Below are positions 47,316 to 55,431 of a DNA stretch of 64,000 bases, in pieces; the stretch's first letter is position 1, and each line of letters opens with the position of its first letter. A program made the translations under genes and the position numbers. The stretch spans positions 124,001-188,000 of the forward strand of contig CBDCSR010000002.1 of the NCBI GenBank assembly GCA_965221785.1. The letters run 5' to 3'. Under the pieces are notes generated by a model. That model saw only the letters and a program-made list of their open reading frames with translations. It searched no databases and had not been told where the DNA came from. This DNA is from BD2-11 sp965221785 (GTDB taxonomy: Bacteria; Gemmatimonadota; Gemmatimonadetes; Longimicrobiales; Gaopeijiaceae).

Positions 47316-48918
47316 CCCCTCCCGCCCCGCGGGCCTGACTCCGGTGTTCGGCGCGGTGCTCGCGCTGTCTGCAGCAGGCGCGGCGCAGCCCGTCGGCGCT
47401 CAGGAACGGCAGGTGGTATCGAACCGCGTGACCGTGTCCGATGCAGACGCCAGCCTGTCGCTCGAGTTCGATTCCGGTCCGGCCCTCGAGATCTCCTTTC
47501 AGAACGGCGAAGTCCGGGTCGACGGCGAGGAGGTTGGAAGCTACCAGGCCAGTGGGGAGCTCGCGGCCTCGTGGCGGTCCCTGCTCTCCGAAGTCGTGCC
47601 GCTGGATGACGGACCCCTCGCCGAAGCCCTGCTCGCGTGGGAGCCCGGAGCGCAGTTGACCGGTGACGCGCGGGCCGTCGCCGAGCGGGTCGACCGAGCG
47701 CTGCAGGAGGCGCTCGCCGGTCCGCGGCCGGCCGACAGCCTGACACCCCGGGTTTCGGGGAGCGCCGAGGTGGGGGGCATGGCACCAGCCCTGGTTCCCC
47801 CGCTGCTTCGGCTGCTTCTGCAACGAGGCCGGGTGCTGGAAGAGGCGCTCCAGGACGTCGATCTGACGGAGCTGTCGCTTCATCTGGGCGAGGACGTGAC
47901 CGTTGACGCCGCCACCGATATCGAGGGGGCCCTGCTCGTGGTGGAGGGCGACGCCACCATTTCCGGTGAAATCCCCGGCGACGTCGTCGTGGTCGAAGGG
48001 ACGTTGCGCATCGAGGATGGCGCGTACATCGGGGGCGAGGTGCGCGTGATCGACGGACAGCTGGAGCGCGACGGGGGGACGGTGGAGGGCACCATCCTCA
48101 CCCTGGATGCGGGCGACGCCGCGGGAGCGGGAATGGTGCCGGATGCGGCGGCCTCGCGGGACGAGGAGCGCGCCCCGGCCTCCCGTCAGGGTGAAGCGCG
48201 CGCCCGCCTGCCTTTCCGCTACGTCACATCCGGTCTGAGCGGTCTCTTCGGGGACGTGTTCTGGCTCCTGGTCATCCTGGCCGTGGGGACCGCGGTCGTC
48301 CACTTCGCCGGTGACCGGCTGCAGAACGTGGCGGAAGTGGTGAGAGCTGCTCCCGGACGGGCCGCGCTGGTCGGTCTGGCAGGCGGCTTCCTCCTTCTGC
48401 CCGTGTGGGTGCTGGGAGGTCTCGCTCTCCTGGTGTCGATCATCGGCATCCCCCTGCTGGTCGCCTGGCTGCCCCTCTTCCCCCTGGTCGCACTCCTGGC
48501 CGGTGGACTGGGATATCTGGCCGTGGCGAGCGTTGTCGGCGAGTGGCTGGCACGCAAGGGCATTCCGGCGCTGGATCGCTTCCGGCCCTCGAACCGGCTG
48601 CACGTGCTGGCCGTCGGTCTGGCAGCGCTCGTTCTTCCGTCCGCCCTTTCTCACGTCACGCAAATGGGCGGGCCGACGCTCGGTTCCTTCCTGAGCGGGC
48701 TGTTCACCCTCGTCGCGGTGGCTACCGCGATGATCGCGCTGATGCTCGGCTTCGGCGCCGTGCTGCTCACCGGGGCGGGCCGCACCTCCGACCCGGGCAG
48801 GATGGCGGCGACGTACGGCGGCGGGATTCGGGCGACGAGGGCATGGACCCGGAGGCGTTCCCGGCGAAGCTCGCGCGAGAAGCCCGGACACCCCGACGAC
48901 GGAGGCACCGGTGAGTAG
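47302..48918 (+). CDS. Exported bactofilin-like and multi-pass membrane protein
   Basis: A 538-residue protein with a signal-like N-terminus, a coiled or polar region (about 50-185), then a short right-handed-helix-like segment of hydrophobic/Gly repeats, ALLVVEGDATISGEIPGDVV and so on (about 205-270). This segment resembles polymer-forming bactofilins. About five membrane helices follow (315-490), then a basic tail. The order beta-helix plus membrane domain is unusual. It overlaps the anti-sigma gene by 14 bp. Confidence 0.72.
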   Translation: MLTADPSRPAGLTPVFGAVLALSAAGAAQPVGAQERQVVSNRVTVSDADASLSLEFDSGPALEISFQNGEVRVDGEEVGSYQASGELAASWRSLLSEVVPLDDGPLAEALLAWEPGAQLTGDARAVAERVDRALQEALAGPRPADSLTPRVSGSAEVGGMAPALVPPLLRLLLQRGRVLEEALQDVDLTELSLHLGEDVTVDAATDIEGALLVVEGDATISGEIPGDVVVVEGTLRIEDGAYIGGEVRVIDGQLERDGGTVEGTILTLDAGDAAGAGMVPDAAASRDEERAPASRQGEARARLPFRYVTSGLSGLFGDVFWLLVILAVGTAVVHFAGDRLQNVAEVVRAAPGRAALVGLAGGFLLLPVWVLGGLALLVSIIGIPLLVAWLPLFPLVALLAGGLGYLAVASVVGEWLARKGIPALDRFRPSNRLHVLAVGLAALVLPSALSHVTQMGGPTLGSFLSGLFTLVAVATAMIALMLGFGAVLLTGAGRTSDPGRMAATYGGGIRATRAWTRRRSRRSSREKPGHPDDGGTGE

Positions 48919-49804
48919 CAGTTCGTGGATGAACCAGCGAGCACACCCGGAGCGGCGAGGCGCCGGGCTGGCAAGACTGACTTGCGCGGCCATCGGAGGG
49001 CTGGCCTGCACGGCGACCGGACTGACCGCCCAGGACTGGAGCACCGTGACCGCGTCGCGCCAGCTGAGCGGCGAGCGCGAGATCGAAGTCCACGTCGAGT
49101 ATGGAGCGGGCGTCCTCGACCTGCGTCCCGGAGAGCCGGGCACCCTGTACCGGATGGAGCTTCGATACGATCAGGATCTCATGGAGCCGCAAACCGTTTA
49201 CGAGGACGGAATCCTCGAGATCGGCATGGATCGCGTCGGCCGGGGTATCCGCATGGGTTCGCGCGACGGATCGGGGCGACTGGATCTGGAATTGTCGCCG
49301 GAAGTTCCCCTGTTGCTGGACCTGGAGTTCGGGGCGGCGCGGGCGGACCTCGATCTAGGAGGGCTCGCGATTCGGGAGTTGAGTGTCGAGACAGGGGCAT
49401 CCGATACACGAATCGAGGTGTCGATGCCCAATCCCGTGCAATTGGAACTCGCCTCGTTCGAGGCAGGCGCGGCAAACCTGGTCGCCACCGGGCTCGGCAA
49501 CCTCAACGCCGAGCGCATCCGGCTGGAGGCGAAGGCAGGCAAGGCGACCCTGGACTTCGACGGGGAATGGCAGCGCGACGCCGAGGTTGATCTCGCCCTT
49601 GACCTGGGTGCGGTGGAACTTCGCTTCCCGCGGGGGCTCGGCGTGCAGCTGGTGGTGGATGCGCTTCTCACATCCGTGGATGCCCAGGAAATGTTCAGGC
49701 GAGGCGACAGCTACTTCTCCCGGGACTGGGATAGCGCCGAAACGCGGCTTACGATGGAGATCGACGCACACATCGGTGCGATCGACGTGGTTTGGACCCC
49801 GTGA
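48911..49804 (+). CDS. Exported toastrack-like (LiaF/DUF4097-type) protein
   Basis: A 297-residue protein with a signal peptide partly built by repeat copy B. The body is a regular beta-solenoid of short strands, GARADLDLGGLAIRELSVE, TRIEVSMPNPVQLELASF and so on, resembling the 'toastrack' of LiaF and DUF4097/DUF2154 proteins from Gram-positive envelope-stress systems. The GTG at 48911 has a clear GGAGG five bases upstream; an ATG at 48929 is also possible. It overlaps the previous gene. Confidence 0.75.
   Translation: MSSSSWMNQRAHPERRGAGLARLTCAAIGGLACTATGLTAQDWSTVTASRQLSGEREIEVHVEYGAGVLDLRPGEPGTLYRMELRYDQDLMEPQTVYEDGILEIGMDRVGRGIRMGSRDGSGRLDLELSPEVPLLLDLEFGAARADLDLGGLAIRELSVETGASDTRIEVSMPNPVQLELASFEAGAANLVATGLGNLNAERIRLEAKAGKATLDFDGEWQRDAEVDLALDLGAVELRFPRGLGVQLVVDALLTSVDAQEMFRRGDSYFSRDWDSAETRLTMEIDAHIGAIDVVWTP
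48922..48975 (+). repeat. 54-bp dispersed repeat, copy B (in coding sequence)
   Basis: TTCGTGGATGAACCAGCGAG... ending GCGCCGGGCTGGCAAG. It lies within the first codons of the toastrack-like gene and encodes SWMNQRAHPERRGAGLA, supplying the basic n-region of the signal peptide. Confidence 0.65.
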
Positions 49805-49844
49805 TGGACCGCATCATGGGGAAGCGGGCGTTGGGCCCGGGGAG

Positions 49845-50084
49845 ATGCTCGACATGATCAGCGCCCTGCTTACCCTTTTCGCCATCGGCCTGGTTACGCT
49901 GCTGGTCGTGGGAGTCCTGCTCGCGGTGGCGGGCACGGTGTTCTCCATCGGCTTCGGCCTGGCCAGCTTCCTGCTCTTCAAGGTCGCCCCGATCGCTCTC
50001 CTCGGGTATGTGGTGCTCAGGCTGATCGCTCCACGCAAGCGCAAGGAGCTGAGCGAGGCCGACCGCAAGTGGCTGGAAGGATAG
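49845..50084 (+). CDS. Small two-helix membrane protein
   Basis: A 79-residue protein, mostly hydrophobic: two membrane spans (about 4-33 and 36-58) and a charged C-terminus, RKRKELSEADRKWLEG. It follows the toastrack-like gene by 40 bp and is the last gene of the sigma cassette. Small proteins of this type occur in Psp- and Lia-like envelope systems. A second ATG at 49854 could be used. Confidence 0.65.
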   Translation: MLDMISALLTLFAIGLVTLLVVGVLLAVAGTVFSIGFGLASFLLFKVAPIALLGYVVLRLIAPRKRKELSEADRKWLEG

Positions 50085-50105
50085 CCGGGCCGGCTCGGAG
50101 GTCGG

Positions 50106-50327
50106 TCAGGCGGGCTGAGCCGGCGGTCGCCAGGCGATGACCTCTTCGATCTCGGCGATCAGGTCAGGGGTGGCGAACGCTCCTACCGGAGACGCGCCCA
50201 CCAGGTCGAGATCCACGCCCCGGGCGAGCAGCGGCGCAAGCGATTCGGGATAGTCGCGCACCATCACATGGGCGGGCATCCGCCGGATGCGATCCGGGCC
50301 GACGCGCGGAAGCGGGGACCACCTCAA
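50106..50327 (-). CDS. Small hypothetical protein coupled to mrp
   Basis: A 73-residue protein of unknown function. The start is TTG overlapping the mrp stop (TTGA), with GAGGGG five bases upstream; an ATG at 50279 would give a 57-residue form. The core reads PAHVMVRDYPESLAPLLARGVDLD, slightly like a DUF1858-type small domain. Coupling to mrp suggests a role in iron-sulfur delivery. Confidence 0.55.
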   Translation of the reverse strand: MRWSPLPRVGPDRIRRMPAHVMVRDYPESLAPLLARGVDLDLVGASPVGAFATPDLIAEIEEVIAWRPPAQPA

Positions 50328-51499
50328 CCGGGCCCCTCGCGCAACGCCACCACCACCTGGTCGCAGATGCGGTTCAGCGCCCGCGCAACAGGTGAATCCG
50401 GCCGGTCCGCCACGGTGGGCAGCCCGTCGTCGCCCGACCTCCGAACCGCGGGGTCGAGGGGCACGGCACCCAGGAAGGGAACGCCCTGCTCCTTCGCCAG
50501 AACCTCCCCTCCGCCCGTGCCGAACACGTCCACCGATTCGCCGCAGTGTGGACAGGCCATCCCGCTCATGTTCTCGATGACGCCGATGATCCGCGTGTTG
50601 ACGCGCTCGAACATCTTGATGCCGCGCCGGACGTCGGCCGTGGCCACACCCTGCGGCGTGGTCACCATGATGGCCCCGTCGAGGTTGACGCTCTGCACCA
50701 GCGACAACTGGGCATCGCCGGTCCCGGGCGGCATGTCGACCAGCATGACATCCAGGGTGCCCCAGCGCACCTGCTCCAGGAACTGCTTCAGGACGCCCGC
50801 GATCAGCGGGCCGCGCATGATGGCCGGCTGTTCGTCGGCGAGCAGGAAGCCGAGGCTCATGAGCTTGACGCCATGGGCCTGGAGCGGCTCGATCATCTCC
50901 TTGCCCTTGCCCCCGGACACGCTCGGCCGGCGGCGCTCGCCGAACATGATCGGAATGTCGGGGCCGTAGATGTCGGCGTCCAGAAGTCCGACCCGCAGGC
51001 GGCGACGGGCGAGCGCGGCGGCGAGGTTGGTAGTGACCATCGACTTGCCCACGCCTCCCTTGCCGGAGCTCACCGCCACCACGTAGCGGGTGTCGGCGAG
51101 GATGCCCGGCCGGGGTGTCGGCGCGGGTACCGAGCCGGGAACGAGGCGGGAGCGCCCCGGCGGCGCGGGAGCCGGCCCAGGCGAGCCCGCAGGCGTGCGG
51201 GAGCCGGCGGGCGCGGGCGGGTCGGCGGGCGCGGCGCCGCGGGGGGGAGCGCTTTGGGGGAGCTGGACGTTGACCCGCACACCGGAGACGCCGCGCACGC
51301 CTCCTGCGGCGGTACGAGCGGATTTCACAAGCGAACCGGGATCGTCGGTCTTCAGATGGAAGGCGAAGCGTACAAGCCCTTCGTCATCGATCTCGAGTTG
51401 CTGAACGTGTCCGCTGGCGACGATGTCACGCCCGCTGGCGGGGTGCCGCACCGCGGACAGGGCATTCGTTACCGCTTCGATGAGAGTTTGCTGCGACAT
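50324..51499 (-). CDS. mrp: Iron-sulfur cluster carrier ATPase Mrp/ApbC
   Basis: A 391-residue P-loop ATPase. An N-terminal DUF59/MIP18-like domain (1-80) is followed by a long Pro/Ala-rich linker (about 82-130), then the deviant Walker A VSSGKGGVGKSMVTTNLAAAL. Downstream lie VDMPPGTGDAQLS and the C-x2-C of ENMSGMACPHCG that bridges a cluster between subunits. It follows nfu by 48 bp. Confidence 0.93.
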   Translation of the reverse strand: MSQQTLIEAVTNALSAVRHPASGRDIVASGHVQQLEIDDEGLVRFAFHLKTDDPGSLVKSARTAAGGVRGVSGVRVNVQLPQSAPPRGAAPADPPAPAGSRTPAGSPGPAPAPPGRSRLVPGSVPAPTPRPGILADTRYVVAVSSGKGGVGKSMVTTNLAAALARRRLRVGLLDADIYGPDIPIMFGERRRPSVSGGKGKEMIEPLQAHGVKLMSLGFLLADEQPAIMRGPLIAGVLKQFLEQVRWGTLDVMLVDMPPGTGDAQLSLVQSVNLDGAIMVTTPQGVATADVRRGIKMFERVNTRIIGVIENMSGMACPHCGESVDVFGTGGGEVLAKEQGVPFLGAVPLDPAVRRSGDDGLPTVADRPDSPVARALNRICDQVVVALREGPG

Positions 51500-51547
51500 A
51501 CCCCGCCCAGGCCGAAGTGCAGGTGGGATGGTGAAATGGCCGTGGAA

Positions 51548-51778
51548 TCAGACCGCGGCTACCCTGGTAATCCCCGGAATCCGGTCCTTCAGGCGCCGTT
51601 CGATGCCTTCTCTGAGGGTGAGCATGGAGATCGGGCAGCACTCGCACGCACCCATCAGGCGCACCATGACAACGCCTTCCGCCTCATCGTAGTCGATCAG
51701 CTCGACGTCGCCCCCGTCCTGGTGGATCGCGGGTCTCACGGTGTCGAGGACCTCCTCGATCTTCTCCGTCGCCAGCAT
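51548..51778 (-). CDS. NifU C-terminal-type iron-sulfur scaffold protein
   Basis: A 76-residue Nfu domain: IEEVLDTVRPAIHQDGGDVELID, then GACECCPISMLTLREGIERRL with the cluster-binding C-x2-C and an extra Cys inside it. Nfu carries 4Fe-4S clusters to targets. The gene is linked to mrp in an iron-sulfur delivery pair and has its own promoter. Confidence 0.9.
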   Translation of the reverse strand: MLATEKIEEVLDTVRPAIHQDGGDVELIDYDEAEGVVMVRLMGACECCPISMLTLREGIERRLKDRIPGITRVAAV

Positions 51779-51850
51779 GATTGGTCGCTCTCCTCGCCCA
51801 CCCGTCCGCGCTCTCGATTCCGAGCGCGAGCGGACTCCGAAGTCGGTCGA

Positions 51851-51880
51851 AGTTTAGGCAGCGCGCGAGGTCGTGGTCAA
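51851..51880 (-). promoter_or_regulatory. Predicted promoter of nfu-mrp
   Basis: Minus-strand -35 TTGACC (51880-51875), an 18-bp spacer and -10 TAAACT (51856-51851), about 75 bp ahead of nfu and overlapping the last codons of the UPF0104 gene. Confidence 0.55.
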
Positions 51881-52812
51881 CCTTGCTTCGCCTCGGGCTG
51901 CGACCGCGACCGCTGATGGAGCCCCCACAGGATGGCAGCGGGAATCACCTCTGCCGCGGTCATCCATAGCCGGGCGGCGATCGCGAGCACGGTGGCCGGT
52001 CCGCTCCCGAGTGCAGGGGCGAGGGTGGCGACCAGGAATCCTTCGCGAACGCCGACGCCCGCCGGCGCGAAGAGCATCAGGTACCCCGCCACGTACGCCG
52101 CCGCGAAGGCTGAGCCGGCGTGCACGGGCGACAGCTCCATGCCCAGGCTCGCGGCCAGGATCCAGAAGGATGCGCCCATGGCCAACCAGGCCGCCGCCAC
52201 CTGCAGCAGCCAGCGCAGCACCAGAGCGGCGGTCAGATTCGCGGGAGGGCTGGTCCGGACGATCCGAAACCACACGGCAACCGCCGCGTGGAACAGGGCG
52301 GGAACGGTGAGCACGAGCAGCAGCAGGCTGGCGGCCACCCCGGCGCCGGCCAGTCCCCAGCGCGGGAGCGGCGGGGGTCCTCCGACGAATGCGCCGAGCC
52401 CGATTGCGCCGGCGGCCAGCAGCCCCACGCCCTGCATGATCACGGCAGAGGTGGCCGAGACTGCCACGGGAACCCCCTTCCCCTTCGCCAGCGCGGCCAT
52501 CCCGGCGATCGACCAGACCTTTCCGGGCACGTACCGGCCCATGTTGGCGATCATGAAGATGCCCACGGCGTCGCCCGCGGACAGCCGCGGCCCGCCCAGC
52601 CCTGTCACCACCCCGCCCCAGATCAGGCCGCTGACGGCGTAGGCGGCGAGCAGGAGCAGCGTCGCGCCGACAAGCGGGAGCAGGCGCGGCCGGGCGAGCA
52701 TGTCCTGCCACTCCCGCAGTTCGGCCACGGTCAGCCCCACCCGATCGAGGATGAACCAGGTGACGATGACCGTGAGGGCGACGCGCGCCGCCAGGGAAAG
52801 CCACTTCTTCAG
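51877..52812 (-). CDS. UPF0104-family membrane protein (second copy), probable CTG start
   Basis: A 311-residue, roughly eight-helix membrane protein distantly similar to the one at 10949. It shows the NMGRYVPGKVWSIAG motif near residue 90 and FAPAGVGVREGFLVATL near the C-terminus, typical of the glycan-linked branch. No ATG, GTG or TTG precedes the first membrane helix (KKWLSLAARVALTVIVTW). A CTG at 52812 overlaps the stop of the YfhO-like gene (CTGA), with GGGAG 9 nt upstream. It is probably involved in lipid or glycan translocation with its neighbours. Confidence 0.75.
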   Translation of the reverse strand: MKKWLSLAARVALTVIVTWFILDRVGLTVAELREWQDMLARPRLLPLVGATLLLLAAYAVSGLIWGGVVTGLGGPRLSAGDAVGIFMIANMGRYVPGKVWSIAGMAALAKGKGVPVAVSATSAVIMQGVGLLAAGAIGLGAFVGGPPPLPRWGLAGAGVAASLLLLVLTVPALFHAAVAVWFRIVRTSPPANLTAALVLRWLLQVAAAWLAMGASFWILAASLGMELSPVHAGSAFAAAYVAGYLMLFAPAGVGVREGFLVATLAPALGSGPATVLAIAARLWMTAAEVIPAAILWGLHQRSRSQPEAKQG

Positions 52813-55385
52813 GGCTTCGCACTCCCGGTCGCGCGGCGGGCCGACCAGATCCGCACCGCGTTGGCCGCGAGCAGCCCGGTCAGGATGACGAAGCCGAGCC
52901 AGAAACTGCGCAGCACCACGGTGGACCGGTACCACAACTCGACCTCGGATTCCCCCGCCGGCACGGGAACGGCGCGCAGGGTGTGGTAGGCGCGCAGCAC
53001 GGGGGTGTCGCGGCCGTTCACGCGGGCGTGCCACGCGGGGTACCAGTTGTCCGCAATGGCGAGCAGCGCCGGCGCGGAGGAGCGTACGGCCAACCTCAGG
53101 CGGTCGGGACCACGCTCCAGCCAGTCGACCTCGCCGGCAACCGGCGCTCCCGGCAGATCGAGCGGCGGAGGTTCGGCCAGGACCACCTCCGCCGCCGGGT
53201 CGAATTCGGGCGAGAGCATGTACGGCATCGCCTCCTCGTCGGACTTGACGACGGCGCTTCCGACGAGGCGCGCGCGCGGAAGTCCGGCCTCCACGAAGAC
53301 CGTCTCGTAGGTGCGGCCATCGGGCAGTTGCGTCCGGCTGAAGACACTCCCCTGCGGCGAACTCCCCATCTGCAGATCGGGCCACAGCAGGTAGCGCACG
53401 TTCAGGAGCCTGCGGATGTTCTCGCTTCCGTAGAGGTTCATCGGCTGTCCCGAGCCCACCATGCCGATGAGATTGCGGTAGCGGGCCAGGTCGTTGGGAT
53501 GGTGCCCCCCGGCGAGCTCGATGCCGTGCAGCGCGGGCATGAGGTCCTGACCGGCGTTTCGGAAGGACAGCATGCGGTAGGGTTCGGAGCTGCCGGCCTC
53601 CCGGTCCAGCACTGCCTGGATGTTGGCATCCGGGGCCGCCCAGCGCTCGAAGTCGATGGTCAGGATGAACACCCGGTCTATGCGGTAGGCGTCGAGCACG
53701 ACCAGCGCGACGAGCGCGCCCAGAACGATCCCGGGCGCCAGGTACCCTTTGCGTAGCGCCCACACCAGCGCCGACAGGGCACCGGCCAGAAAGACCGCAA
53801 TCCAGGCACCGGTCCCGATGTAGGGCAGCGCGGCGGCCAGCGTCTGGCGCCTGGCCTCGGTGATTCCGGGATAGAGGACCGAGGTCCACAGCGACGTCAG
53901 CGCGCCCGCGGCGGCGAGCAGCGCAACGGCTCCCAGCACGCCGGTCGCGACCAGAACCAGCCGCTGGACCCGCCGTCCCAGCTCGGGATCGCGCACGCAG
54001 GCGAAGATGCGATCCACCCCCAGGGCGGCCAGCGTGGCCGCGCTGAAGGCGACCAGATAGGCCGCCTGCGAGGGAGCCCGGAAGAGGCTGATGCCGGGCA
54101 GGACTTCGTAGGCGACACGCCAGACGGGCGTATGGGTGCCGAGAGCGAAGAGAACGGCGGTCCCCGCCAGCCCCGCAAAGAACCAGCGCAGCCCGCGCCG
54201 GGGCCCGCCCACGAACGAAATCGCGGCAAGCAGGAGCAGCACCATGCCCGCGTATTCGTGGTTGTGCTTGAACGGGTTGCGGCCCCAGTAGGTGTTGTCG
54301 GCCCAGCTTCCCGTACCGCTGATGTTGGCCCCCGAGAATTCGGGGATGACGAGGGAGAACGCCTCCTCCGGGTGCAGCGACCAGGAACTGGACCACTCGA
54401 GGGCGGCCTGCTCATCGAGCGCTTCGGAGGTCGCGGTGCGCCGGGAGTCGGCGGTCACGTAGTCGATGGCCGGCAGGAGCTGGCCGCCGGTGATGAGCGC
54501 GCCGGTGATCGACGCCGCGAGAAACAGCCCGAAGCGCGAGACCGCCCGGGAACGCGAGCCACGGCGCGGATCGGTCGCGCCTGCGTCCGGGGCCCCGTCG
54601 TCCGCCGTGGGCACGACTTCCGGACCCGCGCCACGCAGGATCTGAATGCTCCTGAAGATCGCGAACAGCCCGGTGGCGCCGAACAGGAAGTACGCCGTCT
54701 GGAAGTGCGGCGTCAGGATTACGAGCGCAATCACCAGGGCCAGCCAGGTGAACGACTTGAGGCCGGGACGCAGGAAGTGGCGCTCCGTCGCCCAGAACAG
54801 GAGCGGCGCCAGCGCGGTGACGAACATCTTGCCGTCGTGGCCCGCGAACACGAGCCCGACGAAGACCGGGGCGAGCATGTAGCCGGTGCCGGCGACCAGC
54901 GCCGCCGCCCGGGATACCCCGAGCGCGCGTACCCAGAGGAACATGAAGAACCCCGCCGCCGCCACGTGGATGACGAGCTTCCACCCGAGCGCCCGGTAGG
55001 GCTCCATGAGGATGAGCAGGAGGAACGAAGGCGGGTAGAAGGAATCGCCCCCGCTGAGCGCTTCCACGAATGGCGTGCCGCCGAGGAACTGCGGTATCCA
55101 CCCCGGGATGCGTCCCAGCTCCGCCAGGGCGCGGGCGTAGATGGCGCGACCCGCATAGCCGCCGGACAGCGTGTCGCTCCCGTAGAGCATCGCGTCGCTG
55201 AAGATGAACGCGCGGAAGAGGAAGACCGTCAGCCCGAGGAAGAGCGTCCACGGAAGCCATCCGGGAATGGCGGGCGCGCCGTCGGAGACCGTGGGTGCCC
55301 GTGAAGGGGAGCGCTTGCGTGTCGAGCCTGTCTCTGCGCGCGGCTTCCGCGCCTGCTTTCGGCTGCGTCGTCGCTTCGCGCTCAT
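52809..55385 (-). CDS. YfhO-like multi-pass membrane protein
   Basis: An 858-residue membrane protein: a basic, disordered N-terminus (about 40 residues) followed by roughly 12 membrane helices with DTLSGGYAGRAIYARALAEL and YPPSFLLLILMEPYRALGWK in the periplasmic loop region. A soluble domain follows (about 590-820), and one last helix. This layout resembles YfhO and GT-C-type glycosyltransferases that add sugars to envelope polymers. The ATG at 55385 is chosen over an upstream start that would enter the GT2 gene. Confidence 0.8.
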   Translation of the reverse strand: MSAKRRRSRKQARKPRAETGSTRKRSPSRAPTVSDGAPAIPGWLPWTLFLGLTVFLFRAFIFSDAMLYGSDTLSGGYAGRAIYARALAELGRIPGWIPQFLGGTPFVEALSGGDSFYPPSFLLLILMEPYRALGWKLVIHVAAAGFFMFLWVRALGVSRAAALVAGTGYMLAPVFVGLVFAGHDGKMFVTALAPLLFWATERHFLRPGLKSFTWLALVIALVILTPHFQTAYFLFGATGLFAIFRSIQILRGAGPEVVPTADDGAPDAGATDPRRGSRSRAVSRFGLFLAASITGALITGGQLLPAIDYVTADSRRTATSEALDEQAALEWSSSWSLHPEEAFSLVIPEFSGANISGTGSWADNTYWGRNPFKHNHEYAGMVLLLLAAISFVGGPRRGLRWFFAGLAGTAVLFALGTHTPVWRVAYEVLPGISLFRAPSQAAYLVAFSAATLAALGVDRIFACVRDPELGRRVQRLVLVATGVLGAVALLAAAGALTSLWTSVLYPGITEARRQTLAAALPYIGTGAWIAVFLAGALSALVWALRKGYLAPGIVLGALVALVVLDAYRIDRVFILTIDFERWAAPDANIQAVLDREAGSSEPYRMLSFRNAGQDLMPALHGIELAGGHHPNDLARYRNLIGMVGSGQPMNLYGSENIRRLLNVRYLLWPDLQMGSSPQGSVFSRTQLPDGRTYETVFVEAGLPRARLVGSAVVKSDEEAMPYMLSPEFDPAAEVVLAEPPPLDLPGAPVAGEVDWLERGPDRLRLAVRSSAPALLAIADNWYPAWHARVNGRDTPVLRAYHTLRAVPVPAGESEVELWYRSTVVLRSFWLGFVILTGLLAANAVRIWSARRATGSAKP

Positions 55386-55431
55386 CGCTCCCGCTCCACC
55401 GTTCGGCCTCCCTTCAGCCCGCACATGCCGC

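Noticed and set aside
50091..50124. CCGGCTC...GAGCCGG inverted repeat between convergent genes
   Set aside because: No T-run and a long loop; not a convincing terminator.
50546..51916. 456-codon plus-strand frame over mrp and nfu
   Set aside because: Antisense of well-identified genes.
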